Shown: positions 34,801 through 43,115 of the stretch, one piece after another | How the letters are laid out: each line of letters begins with the position of its first letter | Numbering within the stretch: position 1 is the first letter of the stretch | NCBI GenBank assembly: GCA_910574865.1 | Contig: CAJTDN010000004.1 | Span: forward strand, 312,300-376,299 | Origin: Lachnospiraceae bacterium | GTDB lineage: Bacteria; Bacillota; Clostridia; Lachnospirales; Lachnospiraceae | Length of the DNA: 64,000 bases | Direction: 5' to 3' | The notes under the pieces: model-generated | Told to the model about the DNA's origin: nothing | Database searches by the model: none | Seen by the model: the letters and a program-made list of their open reading frames with translations, nothing else | Translations under genes and position numbers: made by a program

Positions 34801-35997
34801 GTCCTCTGCCTCGTCCTGCATTTCCTCCAATAGCGCCCGTAACCCCTGCTCCTTTTGATATTCCCTGTCCCGCTCTTCCTTCTGCCTGGATGAAAGCTCC
34901 ACGTATTGCTCCTGCTTCGCGGCCAACTGCCGTTCCTTCTCGGCGACATTTTTTTCATCCTTCTCAATCCGCGTCGCCAACTCCAGTTCCTTTTCTTTTA
35001 GCGCGACCGCGTCGCTTTTACTTAGCGATTCCCGCTCTTTCTCCATCGCGCCCTTTTTGGCGTTCAGCGTTTCCTCTTCCCTGTCCAGCCATTGCACGCG
35101 CTCCTCGCATTCGCGTTTCTTCCGCCCCCGTTCCTTCTCCTCCTTCAACAGATCCGCCAGTTTCTTCTCATTTTCCTCATAACGGGCGGCCTTCTCATAC
35201 AATGTCAGCCGGTTATATTTGTCAAACACACGGTTGATCTTCTCCGCCGCCTGCCGTCCCTCCTGCCTGGCCTTCAAATTCAGGTTCATCGTGTCCATAT
35301 TCTCAATGGCCTCGGACATCGGCCGCAGGTCCTCGTCCGACAAGGGCTGCAGCGAATCACTCAAAATGTCGTTGATGACCGACGGCTTGAAATCCTTCGA
35401 CAGCTTCGGCGTGCGCAATTGAATCAGCAAGTCAATCATTTCCTTGTATTCATCCACGGTCTCAAATCCGAAAATCTGCCGGTTCACGTACTCCATGTAA
35501 TCCACCTGGCGGTCAAACGTCCGCCCGCCGTTCGCGACCCGGTTCTCCAGCTCCTTCTTTGAGAGAGTGACTTTCTCGTCCGTCTTTTTGTACAGGAAAA
35601 AATCCTTGCCGACCCGCCTCCCGTCCGTCAGGCTGAAATACCATTTGTCCAACGGCTTGCCGCGCCTGGCCCGGATGCCCATGCCGACGGTCAGATACGT
35701 CTCGCTCTCCTGCCGCTTGAATTCCAGATAAAGATAACCCGTGCGTTCCTCCCGCCCGTCGTCTTCTTCCAGCAGGTAACTGCTCATTTTCCGGTCACGG
35801 GAACCAAACGGGTCAAGCCGCTCCGGACTCATGTTGCCGTCCAAAAGAAGCGGCACCACGCTCTGCATTGTCACCGATTTTCCCGAACCGTTCGACCCGC
35901 GCAGAAGCATCCGTCCCTTCACGAAAGGAAACTCCTGCTCGTCATAATACCAAAAATTCACCAACCCGATTTTATTCGCCTGCCACCTGCTGCCCAT
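31828..35997 (-). CDS. jetC: Wadjet SMC-like ATPase JetC (TIGR02680, MukB-like)
   Basis: 1389 residues. The Walker A 'GSNGSGKS' (34-41) lies at the start in 'GRMLLRGSNGSGKSVTMQSV'; the ABC signature 'FGTFSGGEKAMSMYVPL' and Walker B 'PRLISLDEAFAGVDNKN' lie near the C-terminus. Between them are two long charged coiled-coil regions around a hinge, as in SMC proteins. It is the DNA-extruding motor of the Wadjet anti-plasmid system. GGGAG precedes the ATG. It follows jetB by 81 nt. Length and motifs suggest a working protein. Confidence 0.95.
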   Translation of the reverse strand: MGSRWQANKIGLVNFWYYDEQEFPFVKGRMLLRGSNGSGKSVTMQSVVPLLLDGNMSPERLDPFGSRDRKMSSYLLEEDDGREERTGYLYLEFKRQESETYLTVGMGIRARRGKPLDKWYFSLTDGRRVGKDFFLYKKTDEKVTLSKKELENRVANGGRTFDRQVDYMEYVNRQIFGFETVDEYKEMIDLLIQLRTPKLSKDFKPSVINDILSDSLQPLSDEDLRPMSEAIENMDTMNLNLKARQEGRQAAEKINRVFDKYNRLTLYEKAARYEENEKKLADLLKEEKERGRKKRECEERVQWLDREEETLNAKKGAMEKERESLSKSDAVALKEKELELATRIEKDEKNVAEKERQLAAKQEQYVELSSRQKEERDREYQKEQGLRALLEEMQDEAEDMAFEEHAFFSAELLQDLQKPFSFHTHQAQMEKTRTGIEKGVEILREVDACRRQVEELLQNHERQQRKTGEAERRAGELEAVMAQVRNEWKEALYSWNGQNRELALSKELLKDLSRFSEEYDENSDYAAVRQPVADVWIEKKGVLAGEGQKIQAEISELLLEKEERGRELAEWENHKEPEPPRGEAVQKNRARLREKNIPYQEFYKVIEFGEGLDKTACDRIEEAFFHMGILDALVIEERYKEQVLSLDQGCCDKYLFVQKTHAEKSVLDVLDLNDSVNDIFFNQRITGILQNIAYESEGTTAVSLDGTYQIGVISGTISGEYEAGFLGTRAREKNRLAKISACREALESIGRDLERLQGEAEEIGRRQTLLAGEYASLPREDDLREACRMLSAARLLVERMKEEEVRLEAELHEKNETLREMRKEALQIAEGLYLDCNYETFLRADAAARSYGQHFYQLKSGHELYVQVVGHIAELSGRMEDLDLDMDQIRADMHSSESDLKKGREEYASVQEQLKLTDYEQIRERLDICIRWLGAYPQEVGRCAAEKGQKEEQIRTITALMEQSVERIEEYKRRSAHLQKCYEAEAALGYVEVPGGEGRDANQAVGGVSSPGIGGQGASREVPKMMDAAAVRAFLAVDCQGMDKEAVIRDLNKVYFENRGFLNDYQLTQTERFTELDEEARRGDVAARRLDIGARYQGVRIPFQKLLGHLEEEIANLQELIKAGDRELFEDILANTVGRKIRGKINSSNTWVEKMNGLMGAMNTSSGLKLSLRWRSKTAEHEDQLDTRELVDLLKKDYRLMREDEAAKLSLHFRSKVEEARRNAKDSGQVSFYQVMKDTLDYRKWFEFQLFSQKSGERQKELTNSVFGTFSGGEKAMSMYVPLFSAVVAKYKGGNADAPRLISLDEAFAGVDNKNIRDMFRLMTEFEFDFIINSQVLWGDCDTLDALAIYQLLRPENAKFVTVMPYLWNGRAKEMLENEAQVEERAAGV

Positions 35998-36078
35998 TTC
36001 GACAATCTCCCTTCAAAAGCCATTTCTGCGGCTGCGCCGCCCACGGACAACCGCACAATCTTCCGCGAAACACAACTC

Positions 36079-37254
36079 TCACGCCTTGAAATCCTCCGGG
36101 TAACGGCCCGCCACCTTGCCCGCCGCCGGATAAATGACGACCTGCCCGCCTTGCGCCTTTGCGTCTGCCGGCCTGCCGGCGCGCGCCTCGCCGTTCTCGC
36201 CATCCCCGCGGCCGATAAACATCCAACGCTCCATCGCTTCCGTCAATTCCCGCACAAATTCGCCCTCCGGCATCTCCCGGTAATTCTTCGTGAATCCCGC
36301 GCCGCGCTCCGCCTTTACCATCTTAAGCATCCGCTCAAACTCCACCCGTTCCACGCGCACCGTCTCGTCCGGCTGCGTCCGCCACGTCCCCTCTTCCACA
36401 TTTCTCCGTATCTTCGCGCAGACGAGCAGAATAATGTCGGACAGCACGTTATTTCCCGGAAACGCCACCCCCGCCCGGCAATCCTCACCCATTATGAAAA
36501 ACGCGCTCCCCTTGTGAATGTGCACCTGGCAGTCAAACTCGCGCTCCAAATCCTCGGCAAGCCTCCGCCCGTAATATTTCAAATATTCAAAATCCTCCTC
36601 GAACCCGCCCTCACGGTACATCCCGACAGAAAACATCAAACGCTTGTACACCCTGTGGCGCCTTACGATGCCCTTGTCCTCGTCCATCTCGAACCATTCA
36701 CTCTCCCGGAAATCCTCCGGCTTCGTATACTCCATGACGTCCCGCGAAAAATTACGCATAAAATACCTTGACGCCCCCGTATTTTCATATAACACCTCAC
36801 CCGAACGCTCGTCCATGAACACGTCGTCACTGCCGTCCGTCACTTGCAAAATACCCTGCGCGGCCGCGTAACGCAATACCTTCACCAGTCTCCGGCGGCT
36901 GGTATAAAGCGTCCAATCCGGCGCGCCGCCCGGCATGTTGGCCGCGATATACTCCGTCAGCTGCGAAAGGATGAACTGCTCCTGGGCATCCTTGTCTTCC
37001 AGAAACATCAGCAAAATACAGAGGAACGCATATTCCTCCCGCGACGTGAACTCCGCGATGCCCATAAATTGCTCCGGGATGGCCGGAATCTTTTCCATTT
37101 TGACCAGAAGGGAATTTTCAATTACCTGGCATCCCATCTTGTCCGTCGCGAAACGACGGATCTCGCCCAGGCAATCCCGCACCTGGTAATATAATTCCTT
37201 GTCCTGCGACTTCAAAATCCACCGCCGGTCAAGCAGCGCCTCCAATTCTTTCAT
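36079..37254 (-). CDS. jetB: Wadjet subunit JetB (TIGR02678, MukE-like)
   Basis: 391 residues from ATG 37254, whose ATGA overlaps the jetA stop; this start replaces the longer open frame to 37329. Winged-helix type segments ('LLVKMEKIPAIPEQFMGIAEF', 'RRRLVKVLRYAAAQGILQV') and a C-terminal 'FTKNYREMPEGEFVRELTEA'-like region fit the TIGR02678 family. JetB binds the JetA kleisin and JetC heads in the SMC complex. Translational coupling to jetA is expected from the overlap. Confidence 0.92.
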   Translation of the reverse strand: MKELEALLDRRWILKSQDKELYYQVRDCLGEIRRFATDKMGCQVIENSLLVKMEKIPAIPEQFMGIAEFTSREEYAFLCILLMFLEDKDAQEQFILSQLTEYIAANMPGGAPDWTLYTSRRRLVKVLRYAAAQGILQVTDGSDDVFMDERSGEVLYENTGASRYFMRNFSRDVMEYTKPEDFRESEWFEMDEDKGIVRRHRVYKRLMFSVGMYREGGFEEDFEYLKYYGRRLAEDLEREFDCQVHIHKGSAFFIMGEDCRAGVAFPGNNVLSDIILLVCAKIRRNVEEGTWRTQPDETVRVERVEFERMLKMVKAERGAGFTKNYREMPEGEFVRELTEAMERWMFIGRGDGENGEARAGRPADAKAQGGQVVIYPAAGKVAGRYPEDFKA

Positions 37255-38744
37255 ACAAGACCACCCTCCCGGAACACGATGCCAAGCCTCGGCATCGTAA
37301 AATTCCCATCCTCGCAATGCACGACGCACCGCTCGTTCGCGTGCGCCATGTCCAGCACGTACTCCCGCCCGTCATCCGTGCGTGACGTATAATCCGCGCT
37401 CTCCAGCGCGTCGGAAAGCCATTTCAACAAAATTTCCCGCACGCGCGGCTCAATCACCGGCAACGTGCCAAAATCAATCCGCCCGTCATGCTCCAGCCGC
37501 TCGATTTTCCCACGATCCTCTTTCAGGCGCGAAAGCATTTGCCTGCGCGCTTCCTCCTTCTCCCTGCTGGCATCCGCCATCGAACTGCGCCGCACCTTCT
37601 CCTGGTACGTGCGCACCCTCGGCCTCAACATGTATTCACACGCCGCCTCGTCATACACGCCCTTGTTCATACTGTCCGTCTCGCGCGGCGTATCCACTTT
37701 CAAATGGAACGGCCGCTCCAGGCCAAACACCATGGCCGACATCTTGTGCGCCTCGGAAACGTTCTCGCACTTCAAAAACAATTCCGCCACCTTGCGGTAC
37801 TCCTCCCGCCGGTTCGCCCCCAAAGCATTTTTTTCGCTAAGCTGCGTGGCGTAACGGGTAATCCGGCGGATAATTTCGTTGGTGGCGTCAAACAATTTCC
37901 CGGCCTCGTTCTCCCGTCCCCCTTCCGCCACGAACCAGTCATAAATACTCTGGTAACGCCCCCTCGTCTTCTCCTCAATCATCTGCGGCGAAACCTCCAC
38001 GTCCATCCGCGGAATCGAAAACTCGTACTCATTCACCTTGGCGAGCGCCCGCGATAACACGTCCCCGTCCAAAAACCGCAGCGTCTCCTCTATCACGCCC
38101 ACGTTTCTCTGCAATCCTTTGATAAAACCACGCAAATATTCCACCAGCTTGTCCTTGAACACGAGAAACTCCTTCGTCCTCATCATTTCCTCGGCTTTCA
38201 CGCTATTCAAGTCACGCATATAATCCTGGTAATTCTGGTTCAGCCGGATGAAGTCGTTATTCAAATCGTTCCACCACGTATAAACCGTGCCGATATCATC
38301 CGTCCCCGCCATTTCTTCGAACCGCTCCACCTCGCGGCGAATCCTCTCCAAAAGCGTCGGCTCCAGCGAGGCCCCCTCGACAAACAAATTTTCCAGGCGT
38401 AAAACAAGCCGCTCAATCTCCACACTGTACGGCGACATCTGGTAACGGAACTTCTTGTTCTTAAACTCCTCGATAGACGACACCTTTCTCGTATCCTGGA
38501 TCGTGCTTAAATTCCGCCATTCCGTGAGCGCGGTCAAATCCTGCTGGCACTGCTCCATCCGGTATTCCGAGAAATAAGGGTCCGACACCATCTGGGCATA
38601 AACCTCCTCCTGATACATCCAGTATTTGAGTTTCTCATAATTCTCATAAAAAATGCGCATAATGCCCCGATACCGATCCACATTATCCGCATTCAAATAC
38701 TTGGCTTCCGTAAGCGGCCTTGTCAACTTCTCCGTCACATGCAT
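37251..38744 (-). CDS. jetA: Wadjet subunit JetA (TIGR02677, MukF/kleisin-like)
   Basis: 497 residues from ATG 38744, eight bases after a GGGGG run; the upstream extension to 38807 has no ribosome site. 'KYLNADNVDRYRGIMRIFYENYEKLKYWM' at the start and 'FLVFKDKLVEYLRGFIKGLQRN' in the helical middle are typical of TIGR02677. It is the first gene of the order jetA, jetB, jetC, jetD on the minus strand. The complex recognises and destroys circular plasmids (established for type I Wadjet). Confidence 0.92.
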   Translation of the reverse strand: MHVTEKLTRPLTEAKYLNADNVDRYRGIMRIFYENYEKLKYWMYQEEVYAQMVSDPYFSEYRMEQCQQDLTALTEWRNLSTIQDTRKVSSIEEFKNKKFRYQMSPYSVEIERLVLRLENLFVEGASLEPTLLERIRREVERFEEMAGTDDIGTVYTWWNDLNNDFIRLNQNYQDYMRDLNSVKAEEMMRTKEFLVFKDKLVEYLRGFIKGLQRNVGVIEETLRFLDGDVLSRALAKVNEYEFSIPRMDVEVSPQMIEEKTRGRYQSIYDWFVAEGGRENEAGKLFDATNEIIRRITRYATQLSEKNALGANRREEYRKVAELFLKCENVSEAHKMSAMVFGLERPFHLKVDTPRETDSMNKGVYDEAACEYMLRPRVRTYQEKVRRSSMADASREKEEARRQMLSRLKEDRGKIERLEHDGRIDFGTLPVIEPRVREILLKWLSDALESADYTSRTDDGREYVLDMAHANERCVVHCEDGNFTMPRLGIVFREGGLV

Positions 38745-38907
38745 GGCGCAAACCCCCGCTGATTTTTTCTCTGCTAAAACTTCAAACTCCCGCCGAAGCA
38801 ACAGCAAACACGCTTCGGCGTCAGGCAGACATTCATTTCTCCATTATATGGGCAACAGCGAAATTTTTCAATACTTTTTCGCTCTAAATAATTCCATGGA
38901 TTCACCC

Positions 38908-40299
38908 TCATAGACGAATTTGTTCCGGAAACGCCTCTTTTCGCATAATCCCCCACATTTTGTCAATGTACGACAAGGTATAAAAATTCTCATAATAATG
39001 ATAATAAAACGCGCCCTTCAACGTCATCTCATACACTCCTTCCGCCTCCGTGACAAAACCAAGCAACTTGGCGGCCATAAGCTCAAAGCCATACATTTTT
39101 TTCAAAGGGATGCCGAAAAACTCCTCGAAATCGGCGGCATTAACACGCGTGCCGTACGCGGTCCAAAACAGATAATAGACCATGCGCTGGCGGAGTGAAA
39201 ACCGCAGGGTAAGCGACGTCGGCAAGACTCCGTCATCAATCCGTCTGCAATATTCTTCCACGGAAAACGTATTAATTTTGAACTGCTCCTTCAAAAGCGT
39301 GGTAGCCGAACAGCCGAATCCTAGAAAATTGTCGCGGGTCATGGACGAATAACACGCGTCCCTCTCCTTGGCAAACGTCCAGATGGAACTTCGGGCGTAT
39401 CCCTTCCCCAGACAATATTTCGTGATGTCGTCAAGCAACTTCCGCTTTTCCTTTTTCGGCATGGCCACAACACGGCTCGAAGTAAATGTAAAATCAATAA
39501 ACGGATAAATTGCGACGTGATTCGCCCCGTTCGCGAACGCAGTGTCAACGTCAATTTTCAAATCTTCAAACGACTGTCCCGGTAACGCGAAAATAAAATC
39601 CATGGAAACCGTCTCGAACTTAACGGCCCCCAAAGCTGCGGCCATCGCTTCCAAATCCACGGTCTTCCGCCCCAAAACCGACTGGTACTTCTCCTGAAAA
39701 GACTGGATGCCGATACTGACTTTTGTCACGCCCGCATCCTTCAACGCACGCAAAACAGGAACCGTCACATTGTCAGGGTGCAGCTCCACCCCGATACCTT
39801 CGGTTATAACAAAATATTTCCTGACCACTTCAATAATTTCCGCCATCCGGTCAACGGCCAGGGCCGGCGTGCCGCCGCCAAAATAAAGGCTCGTGACCAT
39901 CTTTTTCCCCGCGCCAGGCACCTCCGGCGAGGGCGAACTTTCCCCTTCCGCCGACCCCGGCGAGGCCGAACTTTCCTCTCCCGCCGTCCCCGGCGAGGCC
40001 GAACTTTCCTCTCCCGCCGTCCCCGGCGAGGACGAACCGCCGCAAACAATCCGGCCACCTCCGACCATGTGGATTTCCTTTATCAGCGCGTCCACATAAC
40101 GGTCACAAACCTCCTCGGAATACACGACCTTGCAATATGGGCAAAAATTGCAAATACTTTTGCAAAACGGGATATGAATATAAAGCCCCAGATTTTTACA
40201 CTCCGCAAAAGGAAGCAGACGGTCAAATTCATCTGTAAAAAGGAATGGCTTCAGCTGGCGGGTCAGCCACATCCTTGTCAACCCTGTAATAATGCTCAT
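38908..40299 (-). CDS. HemN-like radical SAM protein
   Basis: 463 residues. The cluster motif 'FCKSICNFCPYCK' (CxxxCxxCPYC) and 'SLYFGGGTPALA', 'VSIGIQSFQEKYQSVLGR' and a C-terminal winged-helix-like part match the coproporphyrinogen III oxidase-like group. A Pro/Ser/Glu tract with a nine-residue unit (GTAGEESSASP-like, three copies) is inserted between the cluster motif and the GGG motif, which is unusual. GAGGTG precedes the ATG. It pairs with the radical SAM gene at 41467 on the same strand. Many such proteins are not oxidases (heme chaperones, methyltransferases), and no porphyrin genes are near, so the role is open. Confidence 0.85.
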   Translation of the reverse strand: MSIITGLTRMWLTRQLKPFLFTDEFDRLLPFAECKNLGLYIHIPFCKSICNFCPYCKVVYSEEVCDRYVDALIKEIHMVGGGRIVCGGSSSPGTAGEESSASPGTAGEESSASPGSAEGESSPSPEVPGAGKKMVTSLYFGGGTPALAVDRMAEIIEVVRKYFVITEGIGVELHPDNVTVPVLRALKDAGVTKVSIGIQSFQEKYQSVLGRKTVDLEAMAAALGAVKFETVSMDFIFALPGQSFEDLKIDVDTAFANGANHVAIYPFIDFTFTSSRVVAMPKKEKRKLLDDITKYCLGKGYARSSIWTFAKERDACYSSMTRDNFLGFGCSATTLLKEQFKINTFSVEEYCRRIDDGVLPTSLTLRFSLRQRMVYYLFWTAYGTRVNAADFEEFFGIPLKKMYGFELMAAKLLGFVTEAEGVYEMTLKGAFYYHYYENFYTLSYIDKMWGIMRKEAFPEQIRL

Positions 40300-40400
40300 C
40301 TTTCACCTCGATTTCACACTGCTCGTTTTTCCATAAAAAATACTCCTTGTCTATGCGCGTCCTCTCATATATGATACAAGCGTCAAAAGGTCATGCGTTT

Positions 40401-40466
40401 CATGCTTGCATGAAAAAGGATGACTTTGGGACGCGTAAAACACCGAAAAGTAGCCATTTTTCGCAG
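40401..40466 (+). repeat. interspersed repeat, copy 2
   Basis: Similar to 26060-26129: CATGCTTGCATGAAAAAGG, then GACTTTGGGACGCGTAAAAC, then CACCGAAAAGTAGCCATTTT. It sits in the gap between the two radical SAM genes, which run on the other strand, and is bracketed by GCGTCAAAAGGT and the hairpin GAGCGTCAAAA / TTTTGACGCTC at 40538-40563. Confidence 0.6.
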
Positions 40467-40564
40467 AAAAATGAGCGGATTTGAGGTGTTTTAGGATTAC
40501 GGGAGTGCGTTAGCACGGAGTAATCCGTGTATCATGAGCGTCAAAATACCTTTTGACGCTCTAA

Positions 40565-41467
40565 TCATATATATTTCAAATACGTTCCCAGCATTTCCAA
40601 AATAATCCTCACGTTTCCCCGAAACAAGAGCGTATATTCAGCGACAAAAAAATATCCGCACTTTTCACATAATCCTGGCACGGCGATGCAACGTCCGCAA
40701 GTACTAAGACGGCCATTCTCCATCACCACGCACTGGTGGCACGGCGTGGGAAAATCATTTCGAACCAAGTACGGAAACGCGCTCTTCAAATTAAAGACCG
40801 GCGCGCCCGCCTCCATCATCTGCACGATTTTCCGGCAACAAGCCTCCTTTTCCTCCCGGCTCAAGGCCAACTCCCTCGTGTCCGGATATGGCGTATGAAA
40901 ATTGAACGAAACCGCGCGCACGTTTTTCGTGTCCCTCGCGGTCAGACAGACATCCTGCACCGCATACTTGTTTATCTGGTTGATGGCCATATAAAAACAA
41001 ATATTGTCAGACGTGGCGTTCTTGACATTTTCCATAATCACGTCATACGTGTCGCCCCGGATTTCATTATGCTCCTTCCGGCCTCCATCAAGGCTCAGTA
41101 AAATCAAGTCCGCCTCCGGCAGGTCAATCGGAAACGTGCCGTTCGTCACCACGTTCACGATTAAAAAGCCCATCCGCTTCGCTTCCACGACGAGGTCACG
41201 TAGCGTCTTTTCCCTGTCCTTCCACAAAAAAGTCTCCCCGCCGCAAAAGAACAAAATACGCACGCCCATATCATAAAGCTTCACCATCTCCGCCTTGATT
41301 TGCCGATATGGGTACACCACGGCCGTAATATTGTTGACCGAACAATGCTTACATTTCAAGTTGCACTTGTCGGTCACGATAATCGTGCCGAGAATCGGAT
41401 TCCTCTTTCGGAAAAGAACCGTCCGAATGCCAAAATTCGCAAAATAAAGGAAAGAAGATAATTTCAT
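40565..41467 (-). CDS. radical SAM protein with C-terminal Cys cluster
   Basis: 300 residues. 'VTDKCNLKCKHCSVNN' holds the CxxxCxxC motif for the SAM cluster, followed by 'ILFFCGGETFLWKD' and 'VVTNGTFPID'. The C-terminus has six Cys in 'CHQCVVMENGRLSTCGRCI' and 'GLCEKCGYF', resembling a shortened SPASM-like auxiliary cluster region. Radical SAM/SPASM proteins modify peptides or cofactors; no peptide substrate gene was found next to it. It precedes the HemN-like gene on the same strand by about 265 nt of repeat sequence, so an operon is uncertain. Confidence 0.85.
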   Translation of the reverse strand: MKLSSFLYFANFGIRTVLFRKRNPILGTIIVTDKCNLKCKHCSVNNITAVVYPYRQIKAEMVKLYDMGVRILFFCGGETFLWKDREKTLRDLVVEAKRMGFLIVNVVTNGTFPIDLPEADLILLSLDGGRKEHNEIRGDTYDVIMENVKNATSDNICFYMAINQINKYAVQDVCLTARDTKNVRAVSFNFHTPYPDTRELALSREEKEACCRKIVQMMEAGAPVFNLKSAFPYLVRNDFPTPCHQCVVMENGRLSTCGRCIAVPGLCEKCGYFFVAEYTLLFRGNVRIILEMLGTYLKYI

Positions 41468-41744
41468 GCCGCCGCACCCCCATTCGCTCCAAGATAAAAC
41501 CGCATCACCTTACTCCTTGTACCCTTTCCCCGTTTCACCGTTGCCCGTCATGACCATCTTAGCACAACGGGACAAGGAATACAACAAACAAACGTCACTC
41601 TTCAAAACAAAATATCTTTCCTTGTTACTTCCCCCACCTCGTGAAAAGTAACAAATTAATTTCATATAATGATACCAGGGGTCAAAAGGGGGCTGTCCAT
41701 TTCCCGACAGCCCCAACATCATATAATAAAGTGTACACTATTGA
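41468..41744. other. intergenic region with repeat hairpin
   Basis: Contains the hairpin GGGGCTGTC / GACAGCCCC (41689-41715), which continues into the repeat shared with 6084-6115. No gene seen apart from this. Confidence 0.5.
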
Positions 41745-41770
41745 CATTGTGTACGTTTTCGTTACAATGG
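41745..41770 (+). promoter_or_regulatory. promoter with overlapping palindromic operator
   Basis: TTGACA, 16-bp spacer, TACAAT, with a GTGTACAC / GTGTAC inverted repeat across the -35 box. This layout is typical of autoregulated toxin-antitoxin operons. It drives the broken gene at 41793. Confidence 0.55.
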
Positions 41771-41792
41771 AGGTATAAAGGAGATGATAGAC

Positions 41793-42271
41793 ATGCTACT
41801 GGAACAAGCTACCACCGTAAGGAAGTAATAGAGTTCTGTATGTGACAGCATTATTCATGAAAAACCTAAATTCATCAAACGCACAAGGGATAAAATGTGG
41901 TTTTCCAGCTTAGAAAGCATGTACGATTTTTTACAAGCACATCAATTTTCGGCCGTAAAATATGCTGAAAAAGACAGCTCCGTCACATTATCACTTAACG
42001 AAATCGATTTAATTGAAACGGCATGAACGAAAAAGACACCCGGCTAAAACCAGGTAAATCCATCTTGGAGTATTTCCTTGATTACTATGAAGAATATGAA
42101 ACATATTCGCGCAGCCCAAATCGGAAAAGCCATATTCCGTATATATTCAAGGCGTTAATTATCGATGACCCGGAAAAGATAATAATGACCGATAGGAAAC
42201 CAATTCGCATTGACCTATTACCCATAAAGATGTCGGGGGCAAAACACGTTTTGACCCTAGTATCCTCATAA
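41793..42271 (+). pseudogene. broken antitoxin-like gene
   Basis: AAAGGAGATGATAGAC leads to an ATG reading MLLEQATTVRK and a stop. A shifted frame continues DSIIHEKPKFIKRTRDKMWF and ends LSLNEIDLIETA; a third segment from 42023 reads MNEKDTRLKPGKSILEYFLD and on to 42271. The three pieces look like one protein split by a stop and frameshifts. The pattern (short N-terminal DNA-binding part, promoter with operator) suggests a Phd/YefM-like antitoxin, but the family is not certain and no toxin gene follows. Confidence 0.45.
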
Positions 42272-42290
42272 ACAAAGAGGCAAAGGCCAA

Positions 42291-42782
42291 TCAATCCGAA
42301 GATGTCTTTTTAAGGAGTTGTTTTAACCGTTTAATTTCTTCATCCTTTTGCAGTAACGCTTCATCCTTTTGCAGTATTGTTTCGTCCTTTTGCAGTATTG
42401 CTTCGTCCTTTTGCACCAATAATGTTTTCATCCCGTCAATCTCGTCCTGCATATCGTCAATCATCAGCTGGACGGTGTTTCTATCCAATATTTTTAGTTC
42501 TTCCGAAAATATTCCCATGACTTTCTCCACATTCTTACAAATCACGTAAACTTCCTCATACAAGGAGATGAATTCGGGATATTGTTGGATTAGCCGTCCA
42601 ATCCACTCCAGGTCATCCACGCTCAAAAAGGCCAGCCACGCGTCCAACGGGGTTTCTATTCCCCTATTATATAGTTTATCACGGAAGATGTCCAGGTTTT
42701 CATCCTGCCGAATCTCCTGCAAAATCTCGTCCCTTGTCCGAATCATCGGAAAATACTCCCTTAACCCTTTTACCATGCGCAA
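42291..42782 (-). CDS. C-terminal piece of an Rpn-like (PD-(D/E)XK) putative transposase/nuclease
   Basis: 163 residues. 'EFISLYEEVYVICKNVEKVMG' and 'LDRNTVQLMIDDMQDEIDGM' resemble the tails of Rpn-family recombination-promoting nucleases in related bacteria. The end is a coiled coil with a seven-residue unit QKDEAIL repeated five times, slippage-prone. The nuclease domain that should precede is absent, so this is probably a truncated copy, though it could still be translated from ATG 42782. Function cannot be claimed. Confidence 0.5.
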   Translation of the reverse strand: MRMVKGLREYFPMIRTRDEILQEIRQDENLDIFRDKLYNRGIETPLDAWLAFLSVDDLEWIGRLIQQYPEFISLYEEVYVICKNVEKVMGIFSEELKILDRNTVQLMIDDMQDEIDGMKTLLVQKDEAILQKDETILQKDEALLQKDEEIKRLKQLLKKTSSD

Positions 42783-43081
42783 AGTTCCTCCTTCATGTTT
42801 TTAAATTTTCATATCACTGCACGTTTCATTGTCGGATACCGCTTCGAACCGGAAGCACCGAGAATGAGAGCCTTTCGGCAAGAATGGGAAATGGCAGAAT
42901 GCCCTTTCCTGATAACCATGTACTTGATACGAAAACATCATAGCACGAACGTTGTATGAAATGCAATAGCGAATTTCTCGATTGCGATTTTTTGTGAACT
43001 CTGTATAGTTTTTAAGAATACTGGACGCTTTGAGGGGATTTCTGTCAACTTGCGGCGGTCTTTTATAAGAACATACATTGC
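42783..43081. other. intergenic region, nothing recognised
   Basis: AT-rich, no convincing frame, ribosome site or repeat seen. Confidence 0.5.
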
Positions 43082-43112
43082 GGGGGTGTCCGATTCGGAC
43101 ACCCCGTTCTTT
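43082..43112. terminator. hairpin terminator downstream of aconitase X operon
   Basis: Perfect palindrome GGGGTGTCCGATTCGGACACCCC; the T-rich tract (TTCTTTTT) is on the plus side, so on the minus strand it acts as a stem close after the stop of the small subunit (43116). Confidence 0.6.
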
Positions 43113-43115
43113 TTC

